Below are positions 29,801-38,991 of a DNA stretch of 64,000 nt, piece by piece. The notes under the pieces are model-generated. The model saw only the letters and a list, made by a program, of their open reading frames with translations, made no database searches and was not told where the DNA came from. Where the stretch lies: positions 1-64,000 of the forward strand of contig CAYYJS010000012.1 in NCBI GenBank assembly GCA_964472315.1, read 5' to 3'. The translations under genes were made by a program, and so were the position numbers. Origin of the DNA: CAYYJS01 sp964472315 (GTDB taxonomy: Bacteria; Verrucomicrobiota; Kiritimatiellia; UBA8416). How positions within the stretch are numbered: the stretch's first letter is position 1; each line of letters begins with the position of its first letter.

Positions 29801-30690
29801 GATCTGTGACGACATGGCGGCGGGGGGGCGGGCCGATGGCGCTGGCGTGCCTGATCGCGTGGGCAGGCGCCAGGGAACTTCGGGCGCAAGACGATCTGTT
29901 GGCGGAGCGGAGCGCCGTCCCCCTCGCCATGGGCTTCGACTTCTCGGTACGGGCTTCGAGCGAGGCGGCTTTCATCGCCGAACTGGCTCCGATGGCGCTG
30001 CCGGATTGGAGCCGTTGCTTCATCGCCATCCGTTCGCCCGATGCCGCGCGGCCGCTCTTCATCGCCGGCCAGGGGCGCCGCGGCAGGCTGACCTTCGCGT
30101 TCCGACGCGAACCGGCCGTCGCTCGGGGTGGCTATGAGGTTGCCTGCGCAGGCCGCTGCGTCGCGGAGTTCCATGACTACCAGGTCTCGCCGGGAGTCGC
30201 CGCGAACGGCGTTGCGGGTGCACACTGGCTGCGCGAACGCGGCAAATGGCGGTTGACGGTGTTGCGCGTACATTCGTTGGCCGCGCGCGACGCGGGCAAT
30301 GAGCTGCATGCGTTTCTGGAACGGCGGGATATTCCGATGAGTGCGCGCAGGGGCGATCGGACGGACCCGGAAGCGTTCCTCAAGGCCAAAGTGGACTTGG
30401 AGCTGCGGTCGCCCTCCGGAACGGCGCTGCTGCGCGACCAGGATGCCGAGATCCGCTTCAGCGTGATCGAGGCCGAGCGCTGGGGACGTCGGCATCCGTA
30501 CTGGACGGTTTCGCTTGCGACGAGCGTGCGGGCGGACGCCAGGCAACTCGGACTGGATTCGGATGGCGGCGTTCTGACCGTGGATGCGGTTCTGGGCGCG
30601 GTGGCGTGGGTTCCCGGCAAGCTGCATCAGGAAGAGATTCCCGACCTGGCGGACCGGACTGAGGGTGTGATGGACATGCAAGTCGAGTGA
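29797..30690 (+). CDS. Secreted beta-rich protein, C-module of the paralogous pair
   Basis: 297 residues; signal peptide up to ARELRAQ. Its layout parallels the C-terminal ~290 residues of the 30698-33757 product: FDFSVRASSE/FEFAFAPARR, PLFIAGQGRRGRLTF/PLFLHGWGEAGAVTV and WTVSLATSVRADARQLGL/WVLRLEATVSLDAGALGL. The start overlaps the previous stop by four bases, with GGAGGA seven bases upstream, so the two modules are made together. Function unknown; probably an extracellular beta-sandwich. Confidence 0.65.
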   Translation: MRSVTTWRRGGGPMALACLIAWAGARELRAQDDLLAERSAVPLAMGFDFSVRASSEAAFIAELAPMALPDWSRCFIAIRSPDAARPLFIAGQGRRGRLTFAFRREPAVARGGYEVACAGRCVAEFHDYQVSPGVAANGVAGAHWLRERGKWRLTVLRVHSLAARDAGNELHAFLERRDIPMSARRGDRTDPEAFLKAKVDLELRSPSGTALLRDQDAEIRFSVIEAERWGRRHPYWTVSLATSVRADARQLGLDSDGGVLTVDAVLGAVAWVPGKLHQEEIPDLADRTEGVMDMQVE

Positions 30691-30697
30691 TGGGGAT

Positions 30698-33600
30698 ATG
30701 ACAGACTACATCTCACAACGTACGTCCAAGGCGCCCGCGAAAGGGCTTGATCGATCGGCCGGGAACGCGCGTGACTTCGCGGGTGGCCGACGTTCCACGA
30801 TCGCGATGGCCGGCTGCCGCGCCCTTTGCGGATGTCGTGCCCGGAGAGTGCCGGGCCTGGCGATGGCGGCGGCGGCATGTCTGGCCGTGACGCCGGGCCT
30901 GGCGATGGACCGGTACATGGACGTACAGTCGCGCATCGCCGGGGGGCCGAAGATGGATTTGGTCTCCGCCACGTTCTTCGGCGCCGGTGGCGTGGAAGAG
31001 TTCGTGGGTGCGGCGGTGGCGTCGGACGGACGCATCGCCGCGATCGGCAACTCGTGGGGTCCGCCGTTTCCCGACTCCGCGGCAACCCGTGTACTGGGCG
31101 GCGATCTGCCGTGGAATCTTCCCCTCGCTTCGGTCGAGGAGGTGTTGAAGCGGGGACGTCCCGCCCATATGCCCTCCGTCGACCATCCGAACCGCACCGG
31201 CTTTCTGGCATTCTATTCGTCCGATCTGACTCGTCTGGAGGAAGTCGTCCGCCTGGGGTGGGGCAGCGCGAGCATCCTGGCGATGCGGCCGATGCGGGAC
31301 GGTAGTTTCGTGATCGCGGGGCGCGCCCATCGCCCGCTGGATGCCCTACCGTGTCCACCGCACGCGCGGCGGCGTCAGCGGCTCCCATCGGAATCGGCCT
31401 TCGTCCCCCTGGCGTTCGGGGGCGTGACGCAATCCGGCGACGTCTATCTTGCCAAGCTGACGCCGGAACTGACCGGGTTCGCCTGGATCCTCACGCTGGA
31501 GGGGTTCGGCGAGGCGCCGCAACGGTTGTACGAAGGGGCCGGTGGCGAGGTGATTTTCAAGGCCCGCCGCAACCTCTGGCGGCTTTCGGGCGACGGTGCG
31601 ACGCTGCGCGACTACAGCGGCACGCCGCTGGCGGAGATGGCGACGCGCATACGCGGGGTCAGCCCCACGGACGGTCGCGTGATCGTCGGCGGGACGTGGT
31701 TGATCGGTACGGGGCGCGAGCCGTGGAAGCAGCCCTGGATGGACGTGTTCGACTCCGGCGGCAACCATATCGAGTCCTACTACTGGTGGTCCGGCCCCAT
31801 GGTGGGACACGACGATTTTCGTCTGGTGTCGGATTCCACGCTGGAGCGCATCGAACCCCTGGCGAACGGCGACTACCTGCTGACCGGCGGGTCCGACGGC
31901 GGCAACTCCGTGTTCTGCCGGCATCCGTCGGATCTGGAGTCGGTGCCGCGCGGCACCGGACTGCCCATGAGCACGTGGGGCGCCGGGGTCGGACATTGGT
32001 CGCATTTCGTCCGATTCAACCCCCGCGACATTACCGATGTGTCCTACACGCTCTGGTCGGCGTTCACGTCCGGCGGTCCCGCGTCCATCTATGTCCACGA
32101 TATTCGCGGAATGAACGACGGCTCGCTGGCGATTCTGGGCTACGCGTCGCCGTTCCTGGTCCAGACCACGAACCGCTGGTATCGCGCGACCACGCATTTT
32201 CTTCGTCAGGGCAAGCCCGCGCGGCAGATCTTCCACCCGAACGGCTGGCCGGTCTACCAGGGGCACGGCGGGCATGGCGGGTACGTGGCGGTGCTGAACC
32301 CCGAGTTCGACAATCTCCTGTGGTCGAGCGTCATCGCGAACTGCGAACACACCGATGCCGTGGCGAGCAAGGACGGTCTTATTGTGACGGCGCGCGCCAT
32401 TACGGACGTCAAGCAAGACGGGCGTACGCCCGCGTTCGTGTCCTACGACGTCGCCGATTGGCCGGGGTTGATCGCGAAGCTGGCGACGTCCGGTTCGGGC
32501 GCGTCGGCGTCCGTGCGCCGCATCCGGGACCGGCTCGACACATCGCTGCGGGAGGCGCTGACCTCGCATCGCCAGGGACGGGAGCCGGCGGACGAGCTGC
32601 GCGAGCGCGTGCTGGACGCCTTCGACGAGATACTCTTCGACGACCGGACTTTCCACGATGCCGCCGTGTGGCCGGACGCGGACCTGGACGCGTACGAGCG
32701 GGATCTTGTGAAGAAGCTCCGGGCGGGAACGATCGGCGAGGAGGAACTGGGCCACCTCAACCGCGGGTTGTTCGAACGGGCTCTGCCGGACCATGTTTTC
32801 GCGCGGCCGCGTCACAATCGGACCCCCGCCGTGCGCGCCGTGCAGGGCGGTTTCGGGGGCGGGAGTTCCGACGGGTACATCTATCTGCTCAAGTCGCCGC
32901 CGGGACGGCGGCTGGATGTCGCCCGGGCGCCGCGCGCGGCTTCCGCCGAACCGGTGGTGGCGGCGCCCGCGGTCCCGACGTTGGCGGAAACGGGCGAACA
33001 GATCCGCAAGGGGAGCGGCACCCGTTCGTTCGGAGGCGCCTTCGAGTTCGCCTTCGCTCCGGCGCGGCGGCGCGAGTTGCGCCTGCCCGGCTTTTGCGCC
33101 AGCTACGCCGTCATTCGCAACGCCGCCAAGCTGAAACCCCTCTTCCTGCACGGCTGGGGCGAAGCGGGCGCCGTCACGGTTCGCTACGGGAACCAGGGCG
33201 GGCTTGCCGACGAGGTCGAGTTTGTCGCATCCGGGTCCGGCACGCTTCTGCTGAAGGGGCTCAACACCAAGCCGGCCCCGGACTGGGAGCGCTTCGCCTG
33301 CGGAGAATGGCTCTCGACGAAGCCGGGCGAGATACCCCTGCGCGTCGTCTTCAAGGCTCTGCGCGGATGGAAAGAGGAGACCGACACGTTTCGCCGGCTG
33401 GTCGATGCCGAGCGCGGATTGCTTCCGCCGGAGACGCTGGCTTTGCTGGCGGCGCGGTTTCGCGTGGATGCCGACCTCGACATATCGGTCGGCGCCCATA
33501 CGCAGGAGCTGAAGGCCGTGCCCTTTCGGGCCGTTCTGAAAGATCTGGGCGGCGCCGGAACCTGGGTGCTGCGTCTGGAGGCGACCGTTTCGCTTGACGC

Positions 33601-33757
33601 CGGCGCGCTGGGCCTGACGCGTGAAGGCGACGGGGCCTTGACCCTCAAGCTTGTCCACGAGGGGTTCGCGCCCTCGCCCTCGGCGCTTGGGCCACCCACG
33701 ATGGATGACGCGATGCGCATGAAGGATACGGGTGGAAATTTGGACTTGATGGAGTAA
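30698..33757 (+). CDS. Large secreted propeller plus beta-sandwich protein, fused form
   Basis: 1019 residues. It combines in one chain the two modules that are separate genes at 28130 and 29797. The propeller part spans about residues 75-750 and carries a helical insert (RRIRDRLDTSLREALTSHRQ to LNRGLFERALP). The C-terminal beta domain follows. The N-terminus is long before the hydrophobic stretch (VPGLAMAAAACLAVTPGLAM), so ATG 30806, 36 codons in, may be the true start with a normal signal peptide. A likely extracellular binding or scaffolding protein. No catalytic motif is recognised. Confidence 0.65.
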   Translation: MTDYISQRTSKAPAKGLDRSAGNARDFAGGRRSTIAMAGCRALCGCRARRVPGLAMAAAACLAVTPGLAMDRYMDVQSRIAGGPKMDLVSATFFGAGGVEEFVGAAVASDGRIAAIGNSWGPPFPDSAATRVLGGDLPWNLPLASVEEVLKRGRPAHMPSVDHPNRTGFLAFYSSDLTRLEEVVRLGWGSASILAMRPMRDGSFVIAGRAHRPLDALPCPPHARRRQRLPSESAFVPLAFGGVTQSGDVYLAKLTPELTGFAWILTLEGFGEAPQRLYEGAGGEVIFKARRNLWRLSGDGATLRDYSGTPLAEMATRIRGVSPTDGRVIVGGTWLIGTGREPWKQPWMDVFDSGGNHIESYYWWSGPMVGHDDFRLVSDSTLERIEPLANGDYLLTGGSDGGNSVFCRHPSDLESVPRGTGLPMSTWGAGVGHWSHFVRFNPRDITDVSYTLWSAFTSGGPASIYVHDIRGMNDGSLAILGYASPFLVQTTNRWYRATTHFLRQGKPARQIFHPNGWPVYQGHGGHGGYVAVLNPEFDNLLWSSVIANCEHTDAVASKDGLIVTARAITDVKQDGRTPAFVSYDVADWPGLIAKLATSGSGASASVRRIRDRLDTSLREALTSHRQGREPADELRERVLDAFDEILFDDRTFHDAAVWPDADLDAYERDLVKKLRAGTIGEEELGHLNRGLFERALPDHVFARPRHNRTPAVRAVQGGFGGGSSDGYIYLLKSPPGRRLDVARAPRAASAEPVVAAPAVPTLAETGEQIRKGSGTRSFGGAFEFAFAPARRRELRLPGFCASYAVIRNAAKLKPLFLHGWGEAGAVTVRYGNQGGLADEVEFVASGSGTLLLKGLNTKPAPDWERFACGEWLSTKPGEIPLRVVFKALRGWKEETDTFRRLVDAERGLLPPETLALLAARFRVDADLDISVGAHTQELKAVPFRAVLKDLGGAGTWVLRLEATVSLDAGALGLTREGDGALTLKLVHEGFAPSPSALGPPTMDDAMRMKDTGGNLDLME

Positions 33758-33792
33758 CAAGAGATGGATGCGACGCGGAACAGGCGAGGACG

Positions 33793-33868
33793 CCGGCGAA
33801 CGGTGGACGATTGAGATGCAACCTACTCGTTAACCGTTCGCGTCGCCGTTCTCGTTGACCGATTTGAC
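33793..33868. repeat. Dispersed repeat, copy 3
   Basis: In the 141-bp gap between two large genes. It contains GGTGGACGATTGAGATG (direct match to 3299-3312) and CGTTCGCGTCGCCGTTCTCG (inverted match to 3276-3296 and 12786-12808), followed by TTTGACAGAACG. The ribosome site of the next gene lies beyond it. Confidence 0.6.
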
Positions 33869-33898
33869 AGAACGGGCGGAACCGAGGAGAGACGAACG

Positions 33899-36800
33899 AT
33901 GAGAACATGGGCGTTGAGGCGGGGGGTGTCGGGTGCCGCGGTGGCGCTGTTGTGCGGTGCTGTCGTCGTGGCGCAGGAGGGCGGCGAGGCGGTCTGGGCG
34001 CCGATCGCCTGGCCGGTGGCGGCGGACGATCCGGGCGCGCGGCGCGCGGAGCGGGCGGCGACGGCGCTGGAGGCGGCGCGTGACGGCTTGCTCAAGGTGC
34101 TTGACGAACGCGCGAAAGCCGACACCGCGCGCGAACCGGGGCTGGATGTGATCCTGGAGCTGTCCGAACCGTTCATGCACTACTCGGGCTACCAGTTGCG
34201 GCCGCATCAGGGCGTCTCCCCGCAGTGGCGTGGCGAGCTGGCGGTCTGTCTGGATCGCTACTACACCCGCAAGCAGGAGTTCCTGCCGATTCGAGAAGAC
34301 GCGCGCCTGACGTTCCACCGGCGCGGCGGCGCATGGATCGGGCCGAGCGTGGGCATGCTGAGCGGGAAGATGCGGCAGCAGTTCCACCTGCGCGCCTGCG
34401 ACGCCGGGGCGTTCACGGCCGACCCCGACGGCGGGGTGAACGGCGACTTGCGACTGACCCACGTCAGCGGCGACTTCCGGTTCGACATGCACATGTCGGG
34501 CGAGCACACCGACAACTATGTCTCCGAGTACAACATCGGCGATTTCCACATCGGCTTCGGGGACGGGTTCCATCCCGACTGGTGGCACGGGCCGCTCGTG
34601 CGGACGCAGCCTTGGGAGCAGCGGCTGCGTCTGAAGGCGGCGGAGCGACGGGGCTGGATTCTGCGCGCCACGCTGGGGCTGCCCACGTTCACGCCGCGCA
34701 TTCGCCGGGGTGACCGGGACGTGTTCCTGTGGGTGGACGAAGGCCGCATCCTGCGCGGGTACATCGGGAGACGCGACCGACCGTTCCAGAACGCGGAGTA
34801 TGTGCTGTCGATCGAGAAGTGGGAGCTGCGCGACCGGGTGCTGACGGTCGACCTGGCCGTCCGGGAGGGCGCCGGGTACAGCCGCTACGCGCTGCGAGGC
34901 GAGCTGGCCCGGCCCGACGGCGGCGCGCTTACCGGCGCGTATGCGCTGACCAGCGGCGACAAGAAGAGCGACGGAGCGATGGGCGGGATGCTCTACCGCG
35001 CGTTCGCGGGTTCCTACGAGACGGACAGCATCGAGGGCAAGGCGTCGCGGCAGATTCTGGCCGGCGTGGCGCCGGTGGCCGCGGATGCGGCGCGACTGCC
35101 CGCCGTCGAGCCGCGGGGCGCCACGGCCGCGGAGCGGACGTTCCGGCGGGGACTCGACGTCTACCGCCAGGTCAGGGCCGTTGACCGCGCGCTCCGCGAA
35201 TATCCCCTGCCGCTCGAGCTGGCCCTGATCGAGGAGGAAGAGGGCGTGGACAACCGGGCCGACTACTGGGCTCTGCGGTTCCGCGGAAAGAACGTCGTAC
35301 GCCAGCCCACGGTCGCCGTGCCGGAGCATCTGCACACGGCGCTCGCCGCCGAGATCGCGCCCGACGCGACCGGCGCGGCGGCGTATATCGAGGAGCTGGC
35401 GCGCCTGGCCGGGCAGGCGCTGACGGACCATCGGGCCGGCGCGCGGACGACGGTCGGCGTCGGGAATAATCCCGACCCCGACTTCGGCCCGCACGGCGCG
35501 TCGCGGCCGGCGGAGAAACCGACCGGCGGCGGGAACGCGCTGCCGACGGCGGCGGCGGATGGACGACCCGACTGGCGCGTGCTCGGCGACTGGACCTGTT
35601 TCGGTGTCCTGCCGCGCAGCTATTCGTTCGACTACGGGCCCTACCTGCCGGAAGTGGCGGTCGTTTCCGCTCCGCGCGCGCTGGCGGGCGTGGCGTCGCC
35701 CGGCGAAGCGGTGCGGCTGGCCTTCACCAACGAGATGGAGCACATGTGGGTCTGGCGCGCCGAGCCGGACGGGAAGGACGGCCGGGTGACGATGTCGCGC
35801 ACGCCGATGCTGCCGACGCGCGAAAACCGCTCGCGCTGGGGCACGAATTACTCGAACAAGAACGCGCTGTTCAAGAGCGGGCCCCTGACGGCGCATACCG
35901 GCACGACGGGCGACACGATGGACTTCTACTATCAACTGCTGGCGACGTGGTATGCCGGCGCCACGCTCCACGCGGACAAGGCACAGCGGGTCTGGATGGC
36001 GGCGGCGATCGGTTGGGACGGCCGGCTGTGGGTCAACGGCTCGCTGGTCTGGCGGCCCGACCGGATCGATACGCCGAACAAGGTCGCGGTCTTCCCGGTC
36101 GACCTCGTCGCCGGCGAGAACCGCATCACGGTCTGCTGCTCCGCCCACCCGATCCAGGACGGCAACATGGGCAACATGGGCGCGCGCATCCACAAGTACG
36201 CCGAGCGCGCATACGGCTCGTTCTCGGTCTGGATTGCCCGCGGCGGCGCGCCGCGCACGGCGGCCGAAGTCGCCGCGGCGGACGAAAAGGAACGCGCGGC
36301 CGACACGGCGCGCGCGGCCGCGCAGAAACCGGTTCGCGGCCACCGCGGAGACGGGAGCGGCTGGTTCAAGGAAGCGCGTCCGCCCGTGGCGTGGGACATC
36401 GAGAAAGGCGTCAACGTGCGCTGGAAGGCGGCGCTGCCCACGCGCGATGCCGAGCCGGTCATCGTCGGGAAGAACCTGTTTCTCCCGACTACCGCGGGCG
36501 AGCTGGCCTGCCTGGACGCGGATACCGGCGCCGAGCGCTGGCGCAAGACGCCGACGATCGACGGCGCACCGGCGGTACTGCCCGAGCCGCCCCGGTTCAT
36601 CCTTGGGGTGACGTACGACCGCGATCGCCTGTGGCCGAAAATGGGGCCCGACGGCAAGGCGGCGTACCCGGACGGCCCGTCCCACGACACCGTAGCGTAC
36701 AACGGCCAGTTCACGAATTCCTGCCTGACGGTGCTGGCGGATGCCGGGCACGTATGGATGCACAACCACCGTGGGGTCGTGGCCTGCTTCCGGCACGACG

Positions 36801-38569
36801 GCAGCCAGGTCTGGGCGCGACAGGTTCCGGCGCAAGTCCTCCGCATCGCCAGCGGGCAGGAGTGCCGTGCGCGGACCGTGCCGCCCGTGCCGCCCGCGAT
36901 GGCCGGCGCGATCTTCGTCGTGGGCGCGGGGGACGGCCTGATCGCGTTCGATCGGGAAACCGGCGAGGAGAAATGGCGCCGGCAGGGCCTGGACTTCCTC
37001 GGCCGGTTCGCGACCATGAAGCTCGGCGATGGCCCGCGCGGGGAGTTGGTCCTGCTCTGTTCCGGCGAAGTTCTCGATGTCGCGACGGGCGAGACGCTTG
37101 TCTTGCGCTGCGCGCCGGAGATGAGCGATTCGGCATGCCTGCCGGTGGTCGACGGCCGCGTCGCCTTCTTCCACGCCGGCAGCGCGGCGGTCCGGTTCTG
37201 GCTGGACGCAGCCGGCGGCCTGTGCACGCGTGTGTTGTGGGACTCGCCCGCGGATGTCCGCAAGCGCGGCAGCGACATCAATTCCGCGCTGCATTCCGGC
37301 AGCTTTGCGCCGACGCCCGTGCTGTACCGCGGCCTGCTGATCAACCACATGGCCGAGATGATGTCCATCGAGCACGGTCCGCAGAACAGCATGCGCCTGC
37401 ATGTGTCCGACGCGGCGACCGGCTGCGCCCTCTCGCAGCGCTACTGCGTCATGCCCAACGGCATGCATCCGGTGTCGAGCACGGTCATTGCCGGCGACTT
37501 CGTCTACTGCGGCGAACGCGGCGGCAAGACCTTCGGCAACTACAGCCAATTCCCCGAGACGCCGCGGATCGCGGTGTTGCGGGCGGGCGAGGAGGCTGGC
37601 CGGGTGACGACGAATCCCGGTCTGGCCACGCTGGCGCCCCCAGTGGCCGACGGGCGGCGGCTCTATCTGGCCGGTGCGGACCAAGCGGTGTGCATCGAGC
37701 GGCCCGAAGCGCTGGGCGACGCGTTTAGCGAATACGAGCTGGAGGCGCTCGAAAAGGGGTTCTTCGCGCAGGAGATCGGGGTGAAGCCGGTGACGGCCGA
37801 GGCGGTGGTCATCGCGCCGCTGGCCGTGCCGCCCGCGGGCGTGTCCGTCCCGGTCGTGCCGTTCCTCGTCGGCGAGCTCGGCATCCCGTGGGACAAGTCC
37901 AAGTCGCCGAGTTACGTGGGCTTCCCCTGGGCGATGGTCGGCGCGTGGCCGTTGCCGGATGCGGCGCCGGCCGATCCGTACGCCGCCATTGAAGGGCTGA
38001 CCGGCAGGATTGTCGCGGAAGGGTGTGTGGTGAAGGTCGGAGAGCAAACGGCGGCCTTTCGTCCCGTCCCGCCCGAAGCCCTTGTGCCGGGGAAGAAGAT
38101 ACTGGAGCGCACCATGCTGAACTACATCCAGGGGGCGGACACCTTCGCCCTCAGTCCGGCCGTCCTGTTCGGCGAAGCGCGGCCGGCGCGGGGGCTGTTC
38201 GCGGCGTTGCTGGACAATCGCCGCTCCTGGACGCTGATGTGCGAGATGCCGAAGGACGTGCGAGTCTGGCTGGCCGGGCGCGAGATCAAGCCGAACGAGC
38301 ATCTGCGACTGGAGCCGGGGTATTACCCGTTCCTGCTGGAATGTCGGGTGACGGCCGAGACCGGGAACGAGCCGATCGGCATCGAGTTCCGGGAGTATCC
38401 GCTTTTGGCCGATTGGCCGACCGTCCGCTACAATCCCACGACCGAAATGGCTCGCTGGCGCGAGCGTGTGAAACGGAACGAGGGTTTACTGCGCGCCGTC
38501 GCCGCTTCGGGGCCGAAGGGCGCGTATGCGAAGGAAGCGTTGATCGCGATCGGCGAAGAGAGTAAGTGA
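33899..38569 (+). CDS. Giant secreted multidomain protein with PQQ-like beta-propeller
   Basis: 1556 residues with a signal peptide (SGAAVALLCGAVVVAQ). The N-terminal third holds beta-rich repeats with long hydrophilic loops (LRLTHVSGDFRFDMHMSGEH; GDFHIGFGDGFHPDWW). A carbohydrate-binding-like beta-sandwich follows near residues 640-790 (WMAAAIGWDGRLWVNGSLVW). A PQQ-type propeller comes next (LACLDADTGAERWRK; LIAFDRETGEEKWRR; CFRHDGSQVWARQ). The C-terminus is an extra domain resembling a glycoside-hydrolase accessory sheet. PQQ-like repeats in this setting bind ligands or scaffold rather than redox-cycle, as no dehydrogenase residues are visible. GAGGAGA lies eight bases before the ATG. Confidence 0.75.
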   Translation: MRTWALRRGVSGAAVALLCGAVVVAQEGGEAVWAPIAWPVAADDPGARRAERAATALEAARDGLLKVLDERAKADTAREPGLDVILELSEPFMHYSGYQLRPHQGVSPQWRGELAVCLDRYYTRKQEFLPIREDARLTFHRRGGAWIGPSVGMLSGKMRQQFHLRACDAGAFTADPDGGVNGDLRLTHVSGDFRFDMHMSGEHTDNYVSEYNIGDFHIGFGDGFHPDWWHGPLVRTQPWEQRLRLKAAERRGWILRATLGLPTFTPRIRRGDRDVFLWVDEGRILRGYIGRRDRPFQNAEYVLSIEKWELRDRVLTVDLAVREGAGYSRYALRGELARPDGGALTGAYALTSGDKKSDGAMGGMLYRAFAGSYETDSIEGKASRQILAGVAPVAADAARLPAVEPRGATAAERTFRRGLDVYRQVRAVDRALREYPLPLELALIEEEEGVDNRADYWALRFRGKNVVRQPTVAVPEHLHTALAAEIAPDATGAAAYIEELARLAGQALTDHRAGARTTVGVGNNPDPDFGPHGASRPAEKPTGGGNALPTAAADGRPDWRVLGDWTCFGVLPRSYSFDYGPYLPEVAVVSAPRALAGVASPGEAVRLAFTNEMEHMWVWRAEPDGKDGRVTMSRTPMLPTRENRSRWGTNYSNKNALFKSGPLTAHTGTTGDTMDFYYQLLATWYAGATLHADKAQRVWMAAAIGWDGRLWVNGSLVWRPDRIDTPNKVAVFPVDLVAGENRITVCCSAHPIQDGNMGNMGARIHKYAERAYGSFSVWIARGGAPRTAAEVAAADEKERAADTARAAAQKPVRGHRGDGSGWFKEARPPVAWDIEKGVNVRWKAALPTRDAEPVIVGKNLFLPTTAGELACLDADTGAERWRKTPTIDGAPAVLPEPPRFILGVTYDRDRLWPKMGPDGKAAYPDGPSHDTVAYNGQFTNSCLTVLADAGHVWMHNHRGVVACFRHDGSQVWARQVPAQVLRIASGQECRARTVPPVPPAMAGAIFVVGAGDGLIAFDRETGEEKWRRQGLDFLGRFATMKLGDGPRGELVLLCSGEVLDVATGETLVLRCAPEMSDSACLPVVDGRVAFFHAGSAAVRFWLDAAGGLCTRVLWDSPADVRKRGSDINSALHSGSFAPTPVLYRGLLINHMAEMMSIEHGPQNSMRLHVSDAATGCALSQRYCVMPNGMHPVSSTVIAGDFVYCGERGGKTFGNYSQFPETPRIAVLRAGEEAGRVTTNPGLATLAPPVADGRRLYLAGADQAVCIERPEALGDAFSEYELEALEKGFFAQEIGVKPVTAEAVVIAPLAVPPAGVSVPVVPFLVGELGIPWDKSKSPSYVGFPWAMVGAWPLPDAAPADPYAAIEGLTGRIVAEGCVVKVGEQTAAFRPVPPEALVPGKKILERTMLNYIQGADTFALSPAVLFGEARPARGLFAALLDNRRSWTLMCEMPKDVRVWLAGREIKPNEHLRLEPGYYPFLLECRVTAETGNEPIGIEFREYPLLADWPTVRYNPTTEMARWRERVKRNEGLLRAVAASGPKGAYAKEALIAIGEESK

Positions 38570-38622
38570 CGTTCGGAAAGAGATAGGACTATCGGGTATC
38601 GGCTGGGCATGGAGTTATCGCG

Positions 38623-38916
38623 TTGTGCGCGGCACTGGCCGTGTGCGGCGCGGCCGGGACGGCACACGCCAGGCTGGCGTATCGCCAGTTCACGCTGAAG
38701 AACGCGCTCGGCGGCGACAAACACGTTGTCCTCTCCGTCGTGGTGGACAACGGCCGCGTGAGCGAGCCCGTGGCGATGATTGCCGGGCGTCCGAGGACGG
38801 CGCAGGACGTGGCGAACGCGGTGCTGCGCGTCGAGGAGGGACGCTTGCGCGGTTTGTTCGCGCTGGGGTTGGATTTCCGGAGCGGCCGCGGAACTGTACG
38901 GTCAATGATTCCATGA
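38623..38916 (+). CDS. Small exported protein, unknown
   Basis: 97 residues from a TTG at 38623, eight bases after GGAG. The N-terminus MCAALAVCGAAGTAHA resembles a signal peptide, and the rest has regular beta pattern (HVVLSVVVDNGRVSEPVAMI). The nearest ATG, at 38609, is in another frame. It could be a small secreted subunit of the surrounding locus or a truncated fragment. The gap of 75 bp after it carries no other feature. Confidence 0.4.
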   Translation: MCAALAVCGAAGTAHARLAYRQFTLKNALGGDKHVVLSVVVDNGRVSEPVAMIAGRPRTAQDVANAVLRVEEGRLRGLFALGLDFRSGRGTVRSMIP

Positions 38917-38991
38917 AACAGGAAAGAGAATAGAACCAGACATCGTGCTGTCAGCTTTGACAGAACGCCAATATCAAGAAGGAGACGAGAG

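Noticed and set aside
33830..38302. A 1490-codon open frame on the minus strand opposite the giant propeller gene
   Set aside because: It is Arg/Pro/His-rich without domains, signal peptide or ribosome site. It is a GC-driven antisense shadow of a well-supported + strand gene. The same applies to the long minus frames at 3374-4867, 7109-9907, 20835-23387, 25108-27939, 28136-29815, 31346-33760, 38974-42135, 42147-45257, 47971-51663, 57435-60143 and 61050-63686.
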